A DNA stretch of 64,000 nt. It comes from Cyclobacteriaceae bacterium YHN15. Lineage in GTDB: Bacteria > Bacteroidota > Bacteroidia > Cytophagales > Cyclobacteriaceae. The stretch is taken from NCBI GenBank assembly GCA_003797895.1, contig RKQB01000003.1, positions 62,001 to 126,000 of the forward strand. The letters run 5' to 3'. Under the pieces are notes generated by a model. That model was not told where the DNA came from. It was given only the letters and a program-made list of their open reading frames with translations, and did not search any database. The stretch's first letter is position 1, and every line of letters begins with the position of its first letter. Made by a program: the position numbers and the translations under genes. Positions 1 through 11,700 of the stretch are shown here, in pieces.

Positions 1-1034
1 GCATTAAATAACAAAAGTATTGATTCCGGTATTCCGATCGGTTTCAGAAACCCGAAACTGAAAATCTTCAAAAACCCAAATAGCCAGTTATGTCCTAATA
101 CCTCGGCAAAAAGGTAAATGAAAATGGGATTCATTCCTACAATGATAAAGGCAAAAGCCCAGGATTGCACTTTTCTGACATCCACTAACCAATAGAAAAA
201 TGCCAGCGCCAATAAAGCCCAGCCCCCGGACGCGAAAACAAAAGCGCTGGTACTGATCCGCTTGATGATGGGAGTGATTCCGATGAAATCCAAACCATAT
301 CCTATCAATAATCCGACTATGCCTGCAATGACAAATGCCTTAATTTTTGCTTTATGGGTTTTTACTGAAAGAAGCAAATTACCGCACATCGCCCCCCATA
401 GTGTATGGGCTGCTGTTGGGATACAATTGATGGCTACCCAACCCCCACTGTTGATTTTTCCCATCAAGATCATATCCGTGTAAGAACCAAAGTTCTCCCC
501 CATCACAAAGGGAGATGCCGGGTTATACATACGATATAGAATTTCCGTTAAAACCAGAAGCCCGATGGAAACAGTCAGCTGGAGTTTAAAAGGTTGTTGA
601 ATCAATAAATAAGTCAAAAATATGGTAAATGATAATTGAGTCAGTACATTCCATAATTCAAACACCAATTCCTGTTTGTAAACACAATGAAGTCCTGTCC
701 CAAAAAGGAACAGGAGCAAACATCTTTTTAATATGTGCCGTGTCACTTTGGCCTTCTCCTCGGCCATCGCCATCCTTTTGTTCAAGGAAAAAGGCATGGC
801 CACTCCTACAATGAACATGAAGAAAGGCTGTATCAAATCCCAAAAACGAAGGCCATTCCAAGGATGGTGCGTAAACTGTACCACCAATGAATAGGCCCAA
901 GTATTTTCCGGAAATACCTTCAGCAAGTACTCATATACCAAGGCAGCTTCTGCGATCAATAAAAACATGGTGATTCCACGGTAAGCATCCAGGGAAACTA
1001 GCCGGTTGGAGGATGGAAGGGTTTGGATGTTCAT
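1..1034 (-). CDS. DUF5009 / heparan-alpha-glucosaminide N-acetyltransferase-like membrane protein (partial, C-terminus beyond window)
   Basis: The frame is open from an ATG at 1034 to the window edge (344 codons), so the stop lies outside. The N-terminus reads RLVSLDAYRGITMFLL, matching the SLDxxRG signature that opens the COG4299/DUF5009 family of multi-pass acyltransferases related to lysosomal HGSNAT. A histidine-containing segment (FTHHPWNGLRFWDLIQPFF) follows the first helix, as in the family, and several hydrophobic helices follow. Family members are thought to acetylate sugars at the membrane; the substrate here is unknown. The frame shows no interruption. The neighbouring DUF1593 gene lies 34 nt upstream on the same strand, so co-transcription is possible. 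Confidence 0.75.
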   Translation of the reverse strand, partial: MNIQTLPSSNRLVSLDAYRGITMFLLIAEAALVYEYLLKVFPENTWAYSLVVQFTHHPWNGLRFWDLIQPFFMFIVGVAMPFSLNKRMAMAEEKAKVTRHILKRCLLLFLFGTGLHCVYKQELVFELWNVLTQLSFTIFLTYLLIQQPFKLQLTVSIGLLVLTEILYRMYNPASPFVMGENFGSYTDMILMGKINSGGWVAINCIPTAAHTLWGAMCGNLLLSVKTHKAKIKAFVIAGIVGLLIGYGLDFIGITPIIKRISTSAFVFASGGWALLALAFFYWLVDVRKVQSWAFAFIIVGMNPIFIYLFAEVLGHNWLFGFLKIFSFGFLKPIGIPESILLLFN

Positions 1035-1068
1035 AGAGGATATTAAATCGTTTTTAGAGCTGCGACAA

Positions 1069-2487
1069 TTATGGATGGCTAAGTATTATTCTTCTGTAAC
1101 TGAATAAGGAAGGACTTCCGCTATCCTCCGCTTCCAGGATAATGTGCAGGTTTTGGCCTGGTTTCAGAGTGGGCATGTTAAAAACCAGTTCTTCGGCATA
1201 GGGATTAAAAATGTCTAGTTTCCCTTCAAAATTCCCTGCCTCCTTATATATCCACCATCTCAATTTTAACTGATCTCCATCAGGATCAAAACTGCCCTTA
1301 GCAGACAACCTGACCATTTTCCCTGCTTCAACCTTTCCCGTGGCCAAAGCTTTTCCTTCATTGCCATTGAGCATCAGTATAGGATTATGGTTGGCATCCT
1401 GATGTCTGTCGGCAATATTCCAATCCATTCTTGCCGCGAAATCATGCTGGAATGCCTTTCTCCATCTCCAGATGGTGGCTTGATTGGATGCCTCCATCCT
1501 ACCATCCTGAAGCATCACTTCATCCTGGGTATTGATGGATGAAGTCCAGATTTTGTCCACTTCTCCATAAGATTTGTAAAACTCATACCTTCCTCCCCAC
1601 CCTCCATAAGTCGGGCTTTTATACCAGGCCAGACCATTTTGGATCAATCCAATAAATGAAGGCGTATCTCCTTCCATGATATATTCCAAAGGGAGATAAT
1701 TGGCACCCAAGGGGCCATGATTGTCTCTGATATTTTCCATTAGCCATGGATTATCCACCAGATGAAAATCAACCATCGGTGCGTTTTTATACCAACGATC
1801 GCCTCCAATTCCTGTCCAGGTAGCCTTGTAATATTCTCTATAATTGTCTGCCGCACAGGCATCGACAATGTAAAATATGTCAGGAAAATTTTGTCTTACC
1901 CAATTTCCCGCGAAATCCTGATCTGAAATAGCATATACCCTTAATTTTTCAACAAACTTTTTGATCTCTTCCTCTGAGCGGTTGTTTTTAACTTTCCAAA
2001 GTGCCTGGGCCAGACAGTTAGCACCTCCCCAAACGGATATCCAAATCGGACGATCATCTTCCTTATCTACTGCCTTTATCAGAAGATCAGAACCTGGTGA
2101 GTCCTTGCCTTCCCCTACCCCCTCCATGCTGAATAATGGAAGATGCTCTGAAGTCACACTCAAAAGATAATCCATGGAAGGAAAACCCTCCCCATGTCTA
2201 TCGAGATTGGTTTTTACTTTTCCGTAATCCTGAATCAACTGCTCAATTTTATCCTTTCGGGTATTATTTCTCAAGTGAGTAGAAGTAGTGGCCACAAGCC
2301 CTTCAATATCATATTCGTTGGCATAGACAAGAAAACGTACCAAGGACTGCTGATCGTCAGGTTCATTAGTAATATCAGTCAATACAAATACACGTTGTTT
2401 TACCGGTTCCTCAAAATGCAGGACAGTTTGGGCATTTAAAAAAAACGGAAAACAGATGCTTAGGATATTGAAGCAATATTTCATCAT
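1069..2487 (-). CDS. Secreted DUF1593 nucleoside-hydrolase-like protein
   Basis: This 472-residue protein has a short signal peptide ending near FFLNAQ. The N-terminal half carries FVLTDITNEPDDQQSLVRFL, the Asp-rich loop of the nucleoside-hydrolase fold as found in DUF1593 (Sde182-like) proteins, followed by WGGANCLAQAL, typical of the same family. The last roughly 95 residues (GKVEAGKMVRLSAKGSFDPD onward) look like the C-terminal beta-sandwich that accompanies DUF1593. Family members are secreted or cellulose-associated proteins of unproven substrate. A second DUF1593 gene lies at 3650-4762, with an isolated DUF6090-like gene between them on the other strand. The start may be the first or second of two adjacent Met codons. 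Confidence 0.8.
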   Translation of the reverse strand: MMKYCFNILSICFPFFLNAQTVLHFEEPVKQRVFVLTDITNEPDDQQSLVRFLVYANEYDIEGLVATTSTHLRNNTRKDKIEQLIQDYGKVKTNLDRHGEGFPSMDYLLSVTSEHLPLFSMEGVGEGKDSPGSDLLIKAVDKEDDRPIWISVWGGANCLAQALWKVKNNRSEEEIKKFVEKLRVYAISDQDFAGNWVRQNFPDIFYIVDACAADNYREYYKATWTGIGGDRWYKNAPMVDFHLVDNPWLMENIRDNHGPLGANYLPLEYIMEGDTPSFIGLIQNGLAWYKSPTYGGWGGRYEFYKSYGEVDKIWTSSINTQDEVMLQDGRMEASNQATIWRWRKAFQHDFAARMDWNIADRHQDANHNPILMLNGNEGKALATGKVEAGKMVRLSAKGSFDPDGDQLKLRWWIYKEAGNFEGKLDIFNPYAEELVFNMPTLKPGQNLHIILEAEDSGSPSLFSYRRIILSHP

Positions 2488-2604
2488 AGGTTTTTTAGGT
2501 CTGAATCAAGATAAGTCAAATAAGATAAATTTCCCAAAAATTAAATTTGATTGTCGGTTTTCATTTCAGCGATTTATATCCATTTTTGATTAAATTGGTT
2601 TTTA

Positions 2605-3642
2605 ATGGCTAGATTTTTAAGAAACATCAGACAAAAATTTCTTATCGAGAACAGGTTGACCAGGTATTTGGTATATGCTATAGGTGAAATCTTCCTGGTT
2701 GTGATAGGGATTTTGATTGCCCTGCAGTTCAACAACAAGAATTCAGAAAGAAAAATAAACCAGGAGAATGCCAGATTGGTGAGTGACCTGGAAAATGGAT
2801 TGGAAACCAATCAATTCTTACTGGAGCGCTTTACTGGCAGATTGTATACGCAGGATTCCTTGATGGGTCTTTTGATCAGTGGCCAAATCACCGAAGAAAA
2901 TTTCAGGAGAAACAGGCTGCTCAATGATATCATGGCCAATACCACCCAATATGCCTGGCTTCGGGACGAAAATATTCTTACCATTCTTCAGAAAGAACGG
3001 GATTTTGATCTCTCCTATTCTCAACTCCTGAAACTTATAAAAAACTACAAGTCAAGATTGGATGAACTTGATAATTCAATGCAGGAATTGAATGAATTGG
3101 CCAATTGGAATGAAAGGATTATGGCTGAAAATTTTGAATGGTATGCAGGAACTAACAGGGGGGATCAAAATAAACGCACCTTATATTATCTCAATGATCC
3201 TTTTTATAAAAACAGGCTGTCACTTTACCGTAAAAAATTCAGTGGACAAATTTCCCACATGACCTCTTTGGGAGCTATAAGGGCAGGCATGATGGCTGAA
3301 ATCAGAAAGTCCAATAACGAATTAAGCCTGGTGGAAATGGACCCATTCTTCCAATCAATGGGATTAAAGCCCTTTCCAAAAATCGATTGCTCCGAAATTA
3401 ACAGAGCGTGGGAAAGGAGTTTCCCAGGTCTCCATTTTTTCCTTTTTTTTAACAGCAAACCTGAAACAGTCACTGTGTATCGATTACGGGACAATGCTGA
3501 CCAATGGGAAGAGTACCTGATCAATGCCGGGGAATTTGAAATATTTGCCCAGATTCCGGGTATGGGTTTTATGATCGGTTCACCCCAAGCCTGTGAGGAA
3601 TTATACATTGCCGAGAAAGGCGGTTATTTGATAATCAAATAA
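2605..3642 (+). CDS. DUF6090-like single-anchor membrane protein with extra C-terminal domain
   Basis: The first 45 residues follow the family pattern: a basic cytosolic start (MARFLRNIRQKFLIENR), an aromatic linker, then one membrane helix GEIFLVVIGILIALQF. The rest, predicted to be periplasmic by the positive-inside rule, is largely helical. At 345 residues it is about 90 longer than the relatives at 25 and 30-39 kb. The extra C-terminal part (GLHFFLFFNSKPETVTVYRL and beyond) looks beta-rich and is absent from the others. It stands alone on the plus strand and ends 7 nt from the convergent DUF1593 gene. Function unknown; the family name rests on the N-terminal anchor sequence. Confidence 0.7.
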   Translation: MARFLRNIRQKFLIENRLTRYLVYAIGEIFLVVIGILIALQFNNKNSERKINQENARLVSDLENGLETNQFLLERFTGRLYTQDSLMGLLISGQITEENFRRNRLLNDIMANTTQYAWLRDENILTILQKERDFDLSYSQLLKLIKNYKSRLDELDNSMQELNELANWNERIMAENFEWYAGTNRGDQNKRTLYYLNDPFYKNRLSLYRKKFSGQISHMTSLGAIRAGMMAEIRKSNNELSLVEMDPFFQSMGLKPFPKIDCSEINRAWERSFPGLHFFLFFNSKPETVTVYRLRDNADQWEEYLINAGEFEIFAQIPGMGFMIGSPQACEELYIAEKGGYLIIK

Positions 3643-3649
3643 TAGTTTT

Positions 3650-4762
3650 CTATTTATCATACCTTTCCCATCTTTCCTTCCAGTCTTTCATATATGCCAA
3701 TCGCCACTTATTGATGGTTGCCTGACATACCTCAGGACTGGCTTCCAGGTCAATGTAATAATTCGGGAACAAATCCTGATCGGCTTTTCTAAACTGCCCG
3801 CCCCAACTCTCTTGGGTAGGATCATGGATATCCCCTACTCCACCAATAATCGGAGAAATCAGGTATAAGATGGATGGCGAATCTCCCTCCTTTAATGTAC
3901 CTTTTGGCCAAGTGGCCACTGGAAAAGCATCTCCAGGTTTTTGGTCAAACATCCCTCCCCTGGCTGTCCCTTTGCCTCTGATATTTTTTTCGACGAAAGC
4001 AATATTTCCCCATTCCCCGGATTGTTCACCTCCCTGATAAACTCCCCTAAAGGTTTCATACTTTCCTTTAGGCAAAATACCGTTTTCAATCCACCAAAGA
4101 TCGGGGAAATCACTTTTCATGAACTCATAGACAAAATTCCTGCTCAAACTGTCATGTTCTGTGTTGGAAGAGGCAATGGAGTAAATACGGATATTTGAAG
4201 CAATGGAGGGGTCATCATGAAGGGCCTGCGCCAGGGTTGTCATGCTTCCCCATATCAATACCCAAAGGGGATCCTCTTTGGAATATTTTTTTGACGTCTC
4301 AATAATAAAATCAGAACCTTCTGTATTTCCATTGCCCGATGGGGGCAAGGGTTTTTGGGAGCCTTTCTTTACTACATCCAAAACCTTCTCTTCCGGCATG
4401 AGATCATTATAACCTTTGGCCCTTAAAAAATCCAGATCAATCCTTTGGATCCATTCTTTGATAAGGAGGTCCTGTGGAATGGTATCCCAGGGATGATTTT
4501 CTATTTGAGAACAAGGAGTGGATACTATTCCTTTTATTTCAAGCAGATCCGAATAATGCAATAAGCGAAATAGGGATTGGATATCATCAGGATCTCCGCC
4601 AAGGTCAGTATCGATCAGGACGGGGATTTTTGGTTTGGAACTGGAAGCCAGTTCTTGTTTATTTTTAGTTGAGCAACCAAACAACAGCATCATCACCAAA
4701 ACCATTAATGTTAACGGATCAAATGTGAATGAGTATTTTTGGATTCCCATTTCTAAATTCAA
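3650..4762 (-). CDS. DUF1593 nucleoside-hydrolase-like lipoprotein
   Basis: The protein carries a lipobox-like segment, VMMLLFGCS, so it is probably a lipoprotein with Cys30 modified. The true start may be the Met at residue 5 (4750) or residue 20. Downstream, PVLIDTDLGGDPDDIQSLFR is the metal-binding Asp cluster of the nucleoside hydrolase fold, and LWVLIWGSMTTLAQAL matches the second conserved DUF1593 block. It lacks the C-terminal beta-sandwich of the paralogue at 1069-2487, which accounts for its shorter 370 residues. Substrate unknown; a nucleoside or glycoside is inferred from the fold only. Confidence 0.78.
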   Translation of the reverse strand: MNLEMGIQKYSFTFDPLTLMVLVMMLLFGCSTKNKQELASSSKPKIPVLIDTDLGGDPDDIQSLFRLLHYSDLLEIKGIVSTPCSQIENHPWDTIPQDLLIKEWIQRIDLDFLRAKGYNDLMPEEKVLDVVKKGSQKPLPPSGNGNTEGSDFIIETSKKYSKEDPLWVLIWGSMTTLAQALHDDPSIASNIRIYSIASSNTEHDSLSRNFVYEFMKSDFPDLWWIENGILPKGKYETFRGVYQGGEQSGEWGNIAFVEKNIRGKGTARGGMFDQKPGDAFPVATWPKGTLKEGDSPSILYLISPIIGGVGDIHDPTQESWGGQFRKADQDLFPNYYIDLEASPEVCQATINKWRLAYMKDWKERWERYDK

Positions 4763-4790
4763 TTCATTGAGTCCCGATCCAATTTTTTTT

Positions 4791-7700
4791 TTAATTTACA
4801 GGAAGAGATATTTTAAACGTTGTTCCTGTTCTTTCTTCTTCTGCCCCGCTGGTAGGCAGGGATTCTACCCAAATATCCCCTCCATGCGCCTTGACGATAT
4901 CATAGCTCATACTCAAACCCAAACCCGTACCCTCACCCGTAGGCTTGGTGGTAAAGAAAGGCTGGAAGATTTTCTCTTTAATAGCATCGGGTATTCCCGG
5001 GCCGTTGTCGTGAACTGAAATTTCTATTCCATTTTCTGTTTTACTGGTTCTCACTATCACTTCTGGTTTATAGCCTTGAGCGCCTGATTTAGCTTTTTCA
5101 TTGACTACATAGAATGCATTGTTGATAAGGTTAAGCAATACCCTACCCAAATCCTGTCTGACCACATTGATCCTGGGAAGATCCGGGTCCAATTCTGTCT
5201 GAAAACTGGCGGAAAAACTCTTATCCCTTGCCCTGAATCCCTGAAAGGAAAGTCTAATGTATTCATCGACCATACCATTGATATTGGTGGATTTGGTTTC
5301 TCCACTTGTTCCTCGACTGTGCTGTAGCATGCCCTTTACGATAGAATCGGCCCGCTTCCCATGGTGATAGATTTTTTGAAGATTTTCCCTGATATCCTTG
5401 GAAAGGATTTTGGCCTCCTTAACATCCCCTTTATCTAATTCTTCTTCCATTTCCAAAAGTATTTCTGAACTGACCTCCGCAAAATTGTTTACAAAGTTCA
5501 GAGGATTCTGGATTTCATGGGCAATGCCGGCAGTAAGTTCTCCCAAAGATGCCATCTTCTCGGATTGTATCAGCTGCGCTTGGGTTGTTTTGAGGTCATT
5601 GAGAGATTTTTCCAGCTGGACAGTCCTGAGTTTTACTTTTTCCTCCAAAATCCTGTTTTCTTTCTTCAGGATATTAGATCTTACCTGAACTGCGACCCAG
5701 ACAATCCCCGAGAAGATCATGGCAAATATCAAATAACCCCACCAGGTCTGCCACCAGGGAGGAAGAATGGTGAATTGCATGATAGCAGGTTTACTCCAGA
5801 CACCATTAAAACCTTTTGAGACCACTTTAAGGGTGTATTCCCCATGACTAAGATTGAAATAGCTCTTGGTTTTACCATCCGAAATTGGATTGGACCAAGT
5901 ATCATCATAGCCCTCCAAAATATAGCTGTACACTATACTTCCCCTGCTTCTGGGATCCGGGTTTTCAAAGTAGAAATGAAGGGCATTTTGATCATAAGGA
6001 AGCTTCAATCCCACTGGTAAATTAAAAGCTGGGCTGAGACTGTCCCAGGTGATTTTGTTTTTTGCGAGGTAATCATCAGACTCAATTTTACTGTCAGAAA
6101 AATAGAAATCAGTTTGGGTTGCATTCCAGAGCGTGTCTCCGGGCTTGACCTGACTCAGGATGTCAGTAAGCCTTTTGAAGGAAGTCGTTTGATCCATAAT
6201 GTCCATACCCGTAATAAATACCTCAGGAACCGTTGGACTGGAAATGGGTTCTTGGGTGGTAACCGCCAATAGCGGTGTAATTCCATAAAATGCCATACCG
6301 GTCTTTGCTATGGAACCTGAATTTTGATTGAAATCATTATATGGAAACCCAAAACCACTGGCATAATTATAAATTTTGAAGGGTTCCATCCCCCCCTCTT
6401 TACGGGCCTCAAATTGATTTTTTGGAATCTGAATCAATCCGTTACCCGAACCTGCATAGATGTTATCACGGGATTCCACCAAATCGTAAATATCTTCCGG
6501 AATCAGACCATTTTTGGAGGTAATATTGGTTAATGTTTTGAATTCTTTATCGAACACAAAAATGCCTTTGACGGTAGCCAACCAATATTCCTCTTGATCT
6601 GATTGAAGTATGGACAATATTTGATTTGAGCCTATGCCTTCTTCCTCTCCAATATGCCAAATCCTGTTTTCATCAGGGTCCAGAATATTTAATTTATCCA
6701 AAGTTGCAATATATATTCTGCCGTCCTTTCCCTCTTTTAAAGCATATACTGTATTGAAAGAAAGGCCGGATTCCTGGTTTAAAAGTTTTACCGATTTGGA
6801 GGTGGGGTTATGAAGAAAGACACCCGAACTAGTACTCAACCATATATTTCCCTTTCTATCCTTAAACCCAGAAAAGAAAATAACTCTTGGAAATTGTTTG
6901 ATACTAACATTTGTGATGCTTTTATTTTTTAGGTCAACCAATGAAAATCCTCTTTCTGTTCCAAGGAAAATATTTCCATCATCCAGAACTGATGAATGGC
7001 GGTAATTTCCATCCCCCTTCCTTAGTCCTTGTTCAGAACCTAAAAATTTCATTTCATTTTTGATCGGATCATAGATATGGACTTTGTTGTAAGACAAAAT
7101 CCATATCTTACCCATACTATCTTCAAAAGAACTCCAAAATTCGTTGCCTTCGAATCCTTGGTTAGCGGTAAAAAATTCAGCTAAAGGACCTAATGGGTCT
7201 ATAAACAACAATCCTGCATTGGTAGAACCCAACCATAAATTCCCTTTGGAGTCAGAAATCACAGCGCCTGGAAATCCAGTAAAAACGGAGGCATTGGTCT
7301 GAATCCTTTTCAAGAATCCATTATGCTGGTCAAAAACATAGGAAAAATCATTGTCATGGATCCAAATCCGGTTCATTTTATCCTCGGTGAAAAAAATCCC
7401 TTGCCCCTCAAATCCATGTTCACTTCCCAAAGTGGTTAAGGTTTTATCCGAAAGGGAAAGGACCTGAGCCACCGAACCAGCAATTGATCCAATCCACATA
7501 TTCCTCTGACTATCTTCAAAAAAAACGGGCTTAATTCCTCTTGCCAACCCTTGCTCAGGACCAACTTTTTTAAACGATTTTCTATCTGGGGAAATAATGG
7601 AAATATCCATTCTGTTCCCGACCCATAAATTATTATGGCTATCTTTTTTTATTGCTAAAGGTGTATTATCAGAAATGCCTTCCAGCTCCTGAAGCGGAAG

Positions 7701-8528
7701 TCTTTTGATGGTTTCAGCCACTGGATCCAGAATATACAAGGCATCCCGACCACTGGAAATCCAAGCCTTTCCATCGGATTCAAACTCAATGCTGAATAAA
7801 AAATTTGGAAACCCTTCAGGGATATTGTAATTGGTGACGATATTTGTTTTCGGGTTTACCCTGAAAATTCCTTCACCTATTGTTGCTAACCAAATATTTC
7901 CAGAATCATCCTTACTCATTCCGATAATTTCGCTGCTCTGGATTTCTGATAGAATACGGTAAGAATAAAACCGGTCACCTGCTATTTTGACTAAACTTAT
8001 CCTATTGGCCTGCCAGACAAAATTATGCTCATCAATGATCAATCCTGAGGATTTTATACCAAATTGTCCTCTTTCGAGGGGAAAATTGACTATTCCTGAG
8101 GTGGTGTTGGGTACTATTATTTCCTGAATTTCAGAAATGACAGGTTCCGGTAGAATGGAATGTCTTACCAAGACAGGTTTTGAAGAAATAGTGTCAATGT
8201 TTAAAGGGAATTCAGGTAAATTTTCCCAATCCAATGGTTGAGGAACAAGTGGCTTCTTCAATGGCTTGAATTCATTCAGAGAAAACGGAATTGATGGCAA
8301 ATTGTCAATATCAAAAGAGACCTTTGAAACCAAGACGCTATCGGGATGGATATCTTTCCATTCGAAGGTTTTTGGTTCCGGCATTTGGAAAGGTTTGGTT
8401 TCCGGAAATGCATAACTTAATTCATCCTCCGGTAAAGGTACCTCGGTATGCCGGTCACAAGAAAAAAGGAGGGTGATTATAATCGGGAGGAAAAAGAGGT
8501 TGTTTTTTGTGGTAAGGGATTTTCTCAT
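4791..8528 (-). CDS. Propeller-sensor histidine kinase with lipoprotein-type N-terminus
   Basis: The 1245-residue protein has, in order: a lipobox-like signal (LLFSCDRH, Cys then Asp), a long region of ligand-binding propeller repeats ([40 protein letters not shown]), a Y_Y_Y domain before the membrane ([14 protein letters not shown]), one membrane helix near 930-952, a coiled coil, a dimerization helix with phospho-acceptor His1004 in [11 protein letters not shown], and a HATPase with NLINNAF, DNGPGIP and [10 protein letters not shown] boxes. There is no receiver or DNA-binding domain, so it needs a separate response regulator, and none is adjacent. It is paralogous to the kinase at 8795-12073. 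Near the C-terminus, [14 protein letters not shown] is longer than the corresponding loop of that paralogue and overlaps a degenerate palindrome. Confidence 0.9.
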   Translation of the reverse strand: MRKSLTTKNNLFFLPIIITLLFSCDRHTEVPLPEDELSYAFPETKPFQMPEPKTFEWKDIHPDSVLVSKVSFDIDNLPSIPFSLNEFKPLKKPLVPQPLDWENLPEFPLNIDTISSKPVLVRHSILPEPVISEIQEIIVPNTTSGIVNFPLERGQFGIKSSGLIIDEHNFVWQANRISLVKIAGDRFYSYRILSEIQSSEIIGMSKDDSGNIWLATIGEGIFRVNPKTNIVTNYNIPEGFPNFLFSIEFESDGKAWISSGRDALYILDPVAETIKRLPLQELEGISDNTPLAIKKDSHNNLWVGNRMDISIISPDRKSFKKVGPEQGLARGIKPVFFEDSQRNMWIGSIAGSVAQVLSLSDKTLTTLGSEHGFEGQGIFFTEDKMNRIWIHDNDFSYVFDQHNGFLKRIQTNASVFTGFPGAVISDSKGNLWLGSTNAGLLFIDPLGPLAEFFTANQGFEGNEFWSSFEDSMGKIWILSYNKVHIYDPIKNEMKFLGSEQGLRKGDGNYRHSSVLDDGNIFLGTERGFSLVDLKNKSITNVSIKQFPRVIFFSGFKDRKGNIWLSTSSGVFLHNPTSKSVKLLNQESGLSFNTVYALKEGKDGRIYIATLDKLNILDPDENRIWHIGEEEGIGSNQILSILQSDQEEYWLATVKGIFVFDKEFKTLTNITSKNGLIPEDIYDLVESRDNIYAGSGNGLIQIPKNQFEARKEGGMEPFKIYNYASGFGFPYNDFNQNSGSIAKTGMAFYGITPLLAVTTQEPISSPTVPEVFITGMDIMDQTTSFKRLTDILSQVKPGDTLWNATQTDFYFSDSKIESDDYLAKNKITWDSLSPAFNLPVGLKLPYDQNALHFYFENPDPRSRGSIVYSYILEGYDDTWSNPISDGKTKSYFNLSHGEYTLKVVSKGFNGVWSKPAIMQFTILPPWWQTWWGYLIFAMIFSGIVWVAVQVRSNILKKENRILEEKVKLRTVQLEKSLNDLKTTQAQLIQSEKMASLGELTAGIAHEIQNPLNFVNNFAEVSSEILLEMEEELDKGDVKEAKILSKDIRENLQKIYHHGKRADSIVKGMLQHSRGTSGETKSTNINGMVDEYIRLSFQGFRARDKSFSASFQTELDPDLPRINVVRQDLGRVLLNLINNAFYVVNEKAKSGAQGYKPEVIVRTSKTENGIEISVHDNGPGIPDAIKEKIFQPFFTTKPTGEGTGLGLSMSYDIVKAHGGDIWVESLPTSGAEEERTGTTFKISLPVN
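4841..4861. repeat. Degenerate GC-rich palindrome inside kinase coding sequence
   Basis: On the minus strand this reads CCTGCCTACCAGCGGGGCAG, similar to the 21-bp palindrome found in DUF6090 genes at 29.8-38.1 kb. It encodes LPTSGA in a loop of the ATPase domain where the neighbouring kinase has a shorter sequence. Resemblance is partial. Confidence 0.35.
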
Positions 8529-8794
8529 TGAGTTTCGGTAGGTACAGAAAAGGTGGTCTAATTTGAGCCTTTGTTTTTTAAAACCTTCATTTCAAAAAAA
8601 CAGAAAAGCATTGCATAAAACCAATCCATTAGGGTTATTCATAGATCTAATTTCAATTCAGTTAAAAATATAAATATTATGGGGAAGATTATATACTTAA
8701 GCGAAATTATATTTCAAAATATCCATGGAAACTTGCCAGAATTTTTGTTCAGAAGGATAATTATTTAAAATAAGAATTTAGTAAGCCTAAACCG

Positions 8795-11700
8795 TCATTT
8801 TAGGGGTAAAATAATCCTAAACTGGGTAGATACTCCTGGAGTTGAATCCAATTCCAAAATTCCCTCATGCGCCTTTACAATATCATAACTCAGACTCAAC
8901 CCTAGCCCAGTTCCCTGTCCAGTCGGCTTGGTGGTGAAGAAGGGCTGGAAGATTTTGGATTTGACTGATTCGGGAATCCCCTCCCCATTGTCAGAAACAG
9001 ATATTTCTATGGCATTACCCAAACTTTGAGTTTTGACTTTCACCATGGGTTTATAGCTTGTATCCCCAATTTCCAAAAGTTTCTTCCTTTTTTCATTTAC
9101 GGCATAAAAGGCATTGTTGATCAGGTTCAGCAGTACCCTGCCCATATCCTGTGGCATCACTTCCACCTTGGGTAGATGAGGATCCAAGTCGGCTTTAAAA
9201 TCCGCCTGGAAGGATTTATCCTTTGCCCTCAGTCCATGGTATGCCAACCTGAGGTATTCATCTATCAAAGCATTGAGATCGGTAAGTTCCTTTTTCCCTG
9301 ATCCTGTACGGCTGTGCTGCAGCATGCCTTTGACTATGGATTCGGCTCTTTTGCCGTGATGGTTTATTTTGGTCTCATTTTCCCGAATATCGCTGGCGAT
9401 AGCCTTTACTTCTTCAATATTCCCTTTTTCTGCTTCTTCCACCAGTTCCTCAATCAATTCCGAATTCAACTCCGAAAAGTTATTCACAAAATTCAGCGGA
9501 TTCTGAATTTCGTGGGCGATACCGGCAGTGAGTTCTCCCAAAGATGCCATTTTCTCCGATTGGATCAACTGGGCCTGGGTGGATTTAAGATGCTCGTATG
9601 CCTTTTCAATTTCCTTTGCCTGTTCCAATTCTTTTTCCCTTGTCCTTTCTTTTTCTTTGGTCAGAATGCGGCCGGTCTGCATCCTTACCAACCCATACAC
9701 CAACAGTCCAAATCCCACAAAATACATCAAATAAGCCCACCAGGTGGCATACCAGGGAGGAAGAATGACAAAACTATAGGAGATTTCATCCGAAATGGTG
9801 TTGTAAATATTTTTTGCCTTTACCCGAAAGGTATAGGTACCATATGGTAAATTGGTAAATTCTCTGAAAGATGTTTCCTCCCAGTTGCTCCAATCGGTGT
9901 CGAAACCTTCTAAAAAGGTCTGGTATTTGGTCAGTTTTTCCTGAATGAAGAAGGGAGCCGCATAGGTAAAACGGATGGAATTACTTTTAAATTCAATCTC
10001 AGGAAATGCTGTTTTTTCAGTCTGGAATTTGTGACTCAAGGTATCTGAACTAGCTATTATTTTGGTAAAGTAAACCGGAAAAGGCTGGTCAGTTGAATTC
10101 GGCTTCTCTCCATCAATCCGGATCAAACCTTCATCTGTTGCCAGCCAAAAGACGCCATTGGGTTCTGAATAAAAAGTGCTTAAACCCTCTCCTGTAAATA
10201 GATTGATGGGATAATCCTGTATGGTATAAGTTCCATCCGGACCTGGAACAGCTAACTTTCTTTCATTCTTAAAAAATATGATTACCTGGTCGAGATTGTC
10301 TTTTAGCAAAGTAAAACTATCAAAGTTGACGTTGGCAATTTCATTGGAAAAACTGAAGACAGCATCTTTTATAAAACGTTCCTCACTTTTTTCGAAATAA
10401 TAAAAACCGTCAATGGCTGATAAATAAATTCTGTCCCTCACTTTGGTGACCCTACCACTTGTGCCGGGCAATCCATCTGCTTCAGAAAAGGATCTGACTT
10501 TTGAATTTGTCAGGTCAATATTATTGGATGCGGTCTTGGCCCAGGTAATCCTAAAAAATTCGCCAGCCTGAGTTCCTCCCCATAGTTCACCATCAGTATC
10601 CTCCGCCAGGGAATAAATATTTCTTTCGATTTGGGGAAGTTGCCCAATAAACTCCCATTTATATTCATCTCCTGAGGTCATGAGACTTCTTTCCCTTTTT
10701 AGAACTCCTAATCCAAATGCTCCGCTGATAAATACATAGCCGGGATGTGATTCTGAAATCAATATTTGAATAATCTGTAGGTTTTCAGCTACCGGAATTT
10801 TACTGCTTTTCCCATTTTTATAAGAATAAATCCCTTGGTTACTGATCAATAATTGGTTCCCGTCTAAGGTAATATTGAAAATCTGGGCACTTGGAACATC
10901 CATGACCTGCTTTATCATCCCATCCTTTTTGTCAAGGAAAAGCAAATTCTGGGAACCTCCAATAAACAAGTTATCCTCCAAAACATTAAGAGAAAGAATA
11001 TTGCCCAACTGGCGGTCGGGGGATACCAATCGCGAAAGTGGAGAAGAAATCTCAATTTTTGAGATTCCATTATTTGTACCGGCCCAGAGCGTACCCCCAC
11101 TATCAACAAAAAGTGAATACACACCATCATCGATTAACTCTTTTGAAGTATTAATTCTTGTAATTAACTTACCATTAGCATCAATAATAAGAATTCCGTT
11201 GGCTGCATCTGCCAATACAATACTATTATCAGGTAGTTCTGTACCTTTATAAAGCCTGGAATCAATCAAAAATTCATCTGCTTCTGTTTTGAAGGGAGTA
11301 AAAGATTTTCCATTGAAATGATGAAGCCCTTCTCTAAAAGTACCTATCACAAACTGCCCATTTGAACCTGAATTAAACATCACCTGAGTCCTGTCTTTTC
11401 CTAAAAATTCACTACCGGGAATGAGTTCGAGTTTGCCATCAACTAATTTAAAAAGTCCCAAATCTATCTGATGGACATAATAGGTGTCATCCAATAGAAA
11501 TGCATACATGAATTGGGTGTCAGGTTTCCAGACTTCAATGAATGGTTTCTTACCTTCCTCTTCCGGTGAATATATGAATATGGATCCTCTTGCCTGGAAA
11601 TAAATTTTTTCATTTAGTTCATGAATCGTCCAGATTTCATTAAAAACCCTATGCTCTTCCGGGATCAACCCTATTAGGGAAATCTGTTTGATGTTACCAT

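Noticed and set aside
1..1034. Short frames on both strands at the left end
   Set aside because: They are shadows or pieces of the continuous minus-strand DUF5009 frame, which is open to the window edge.
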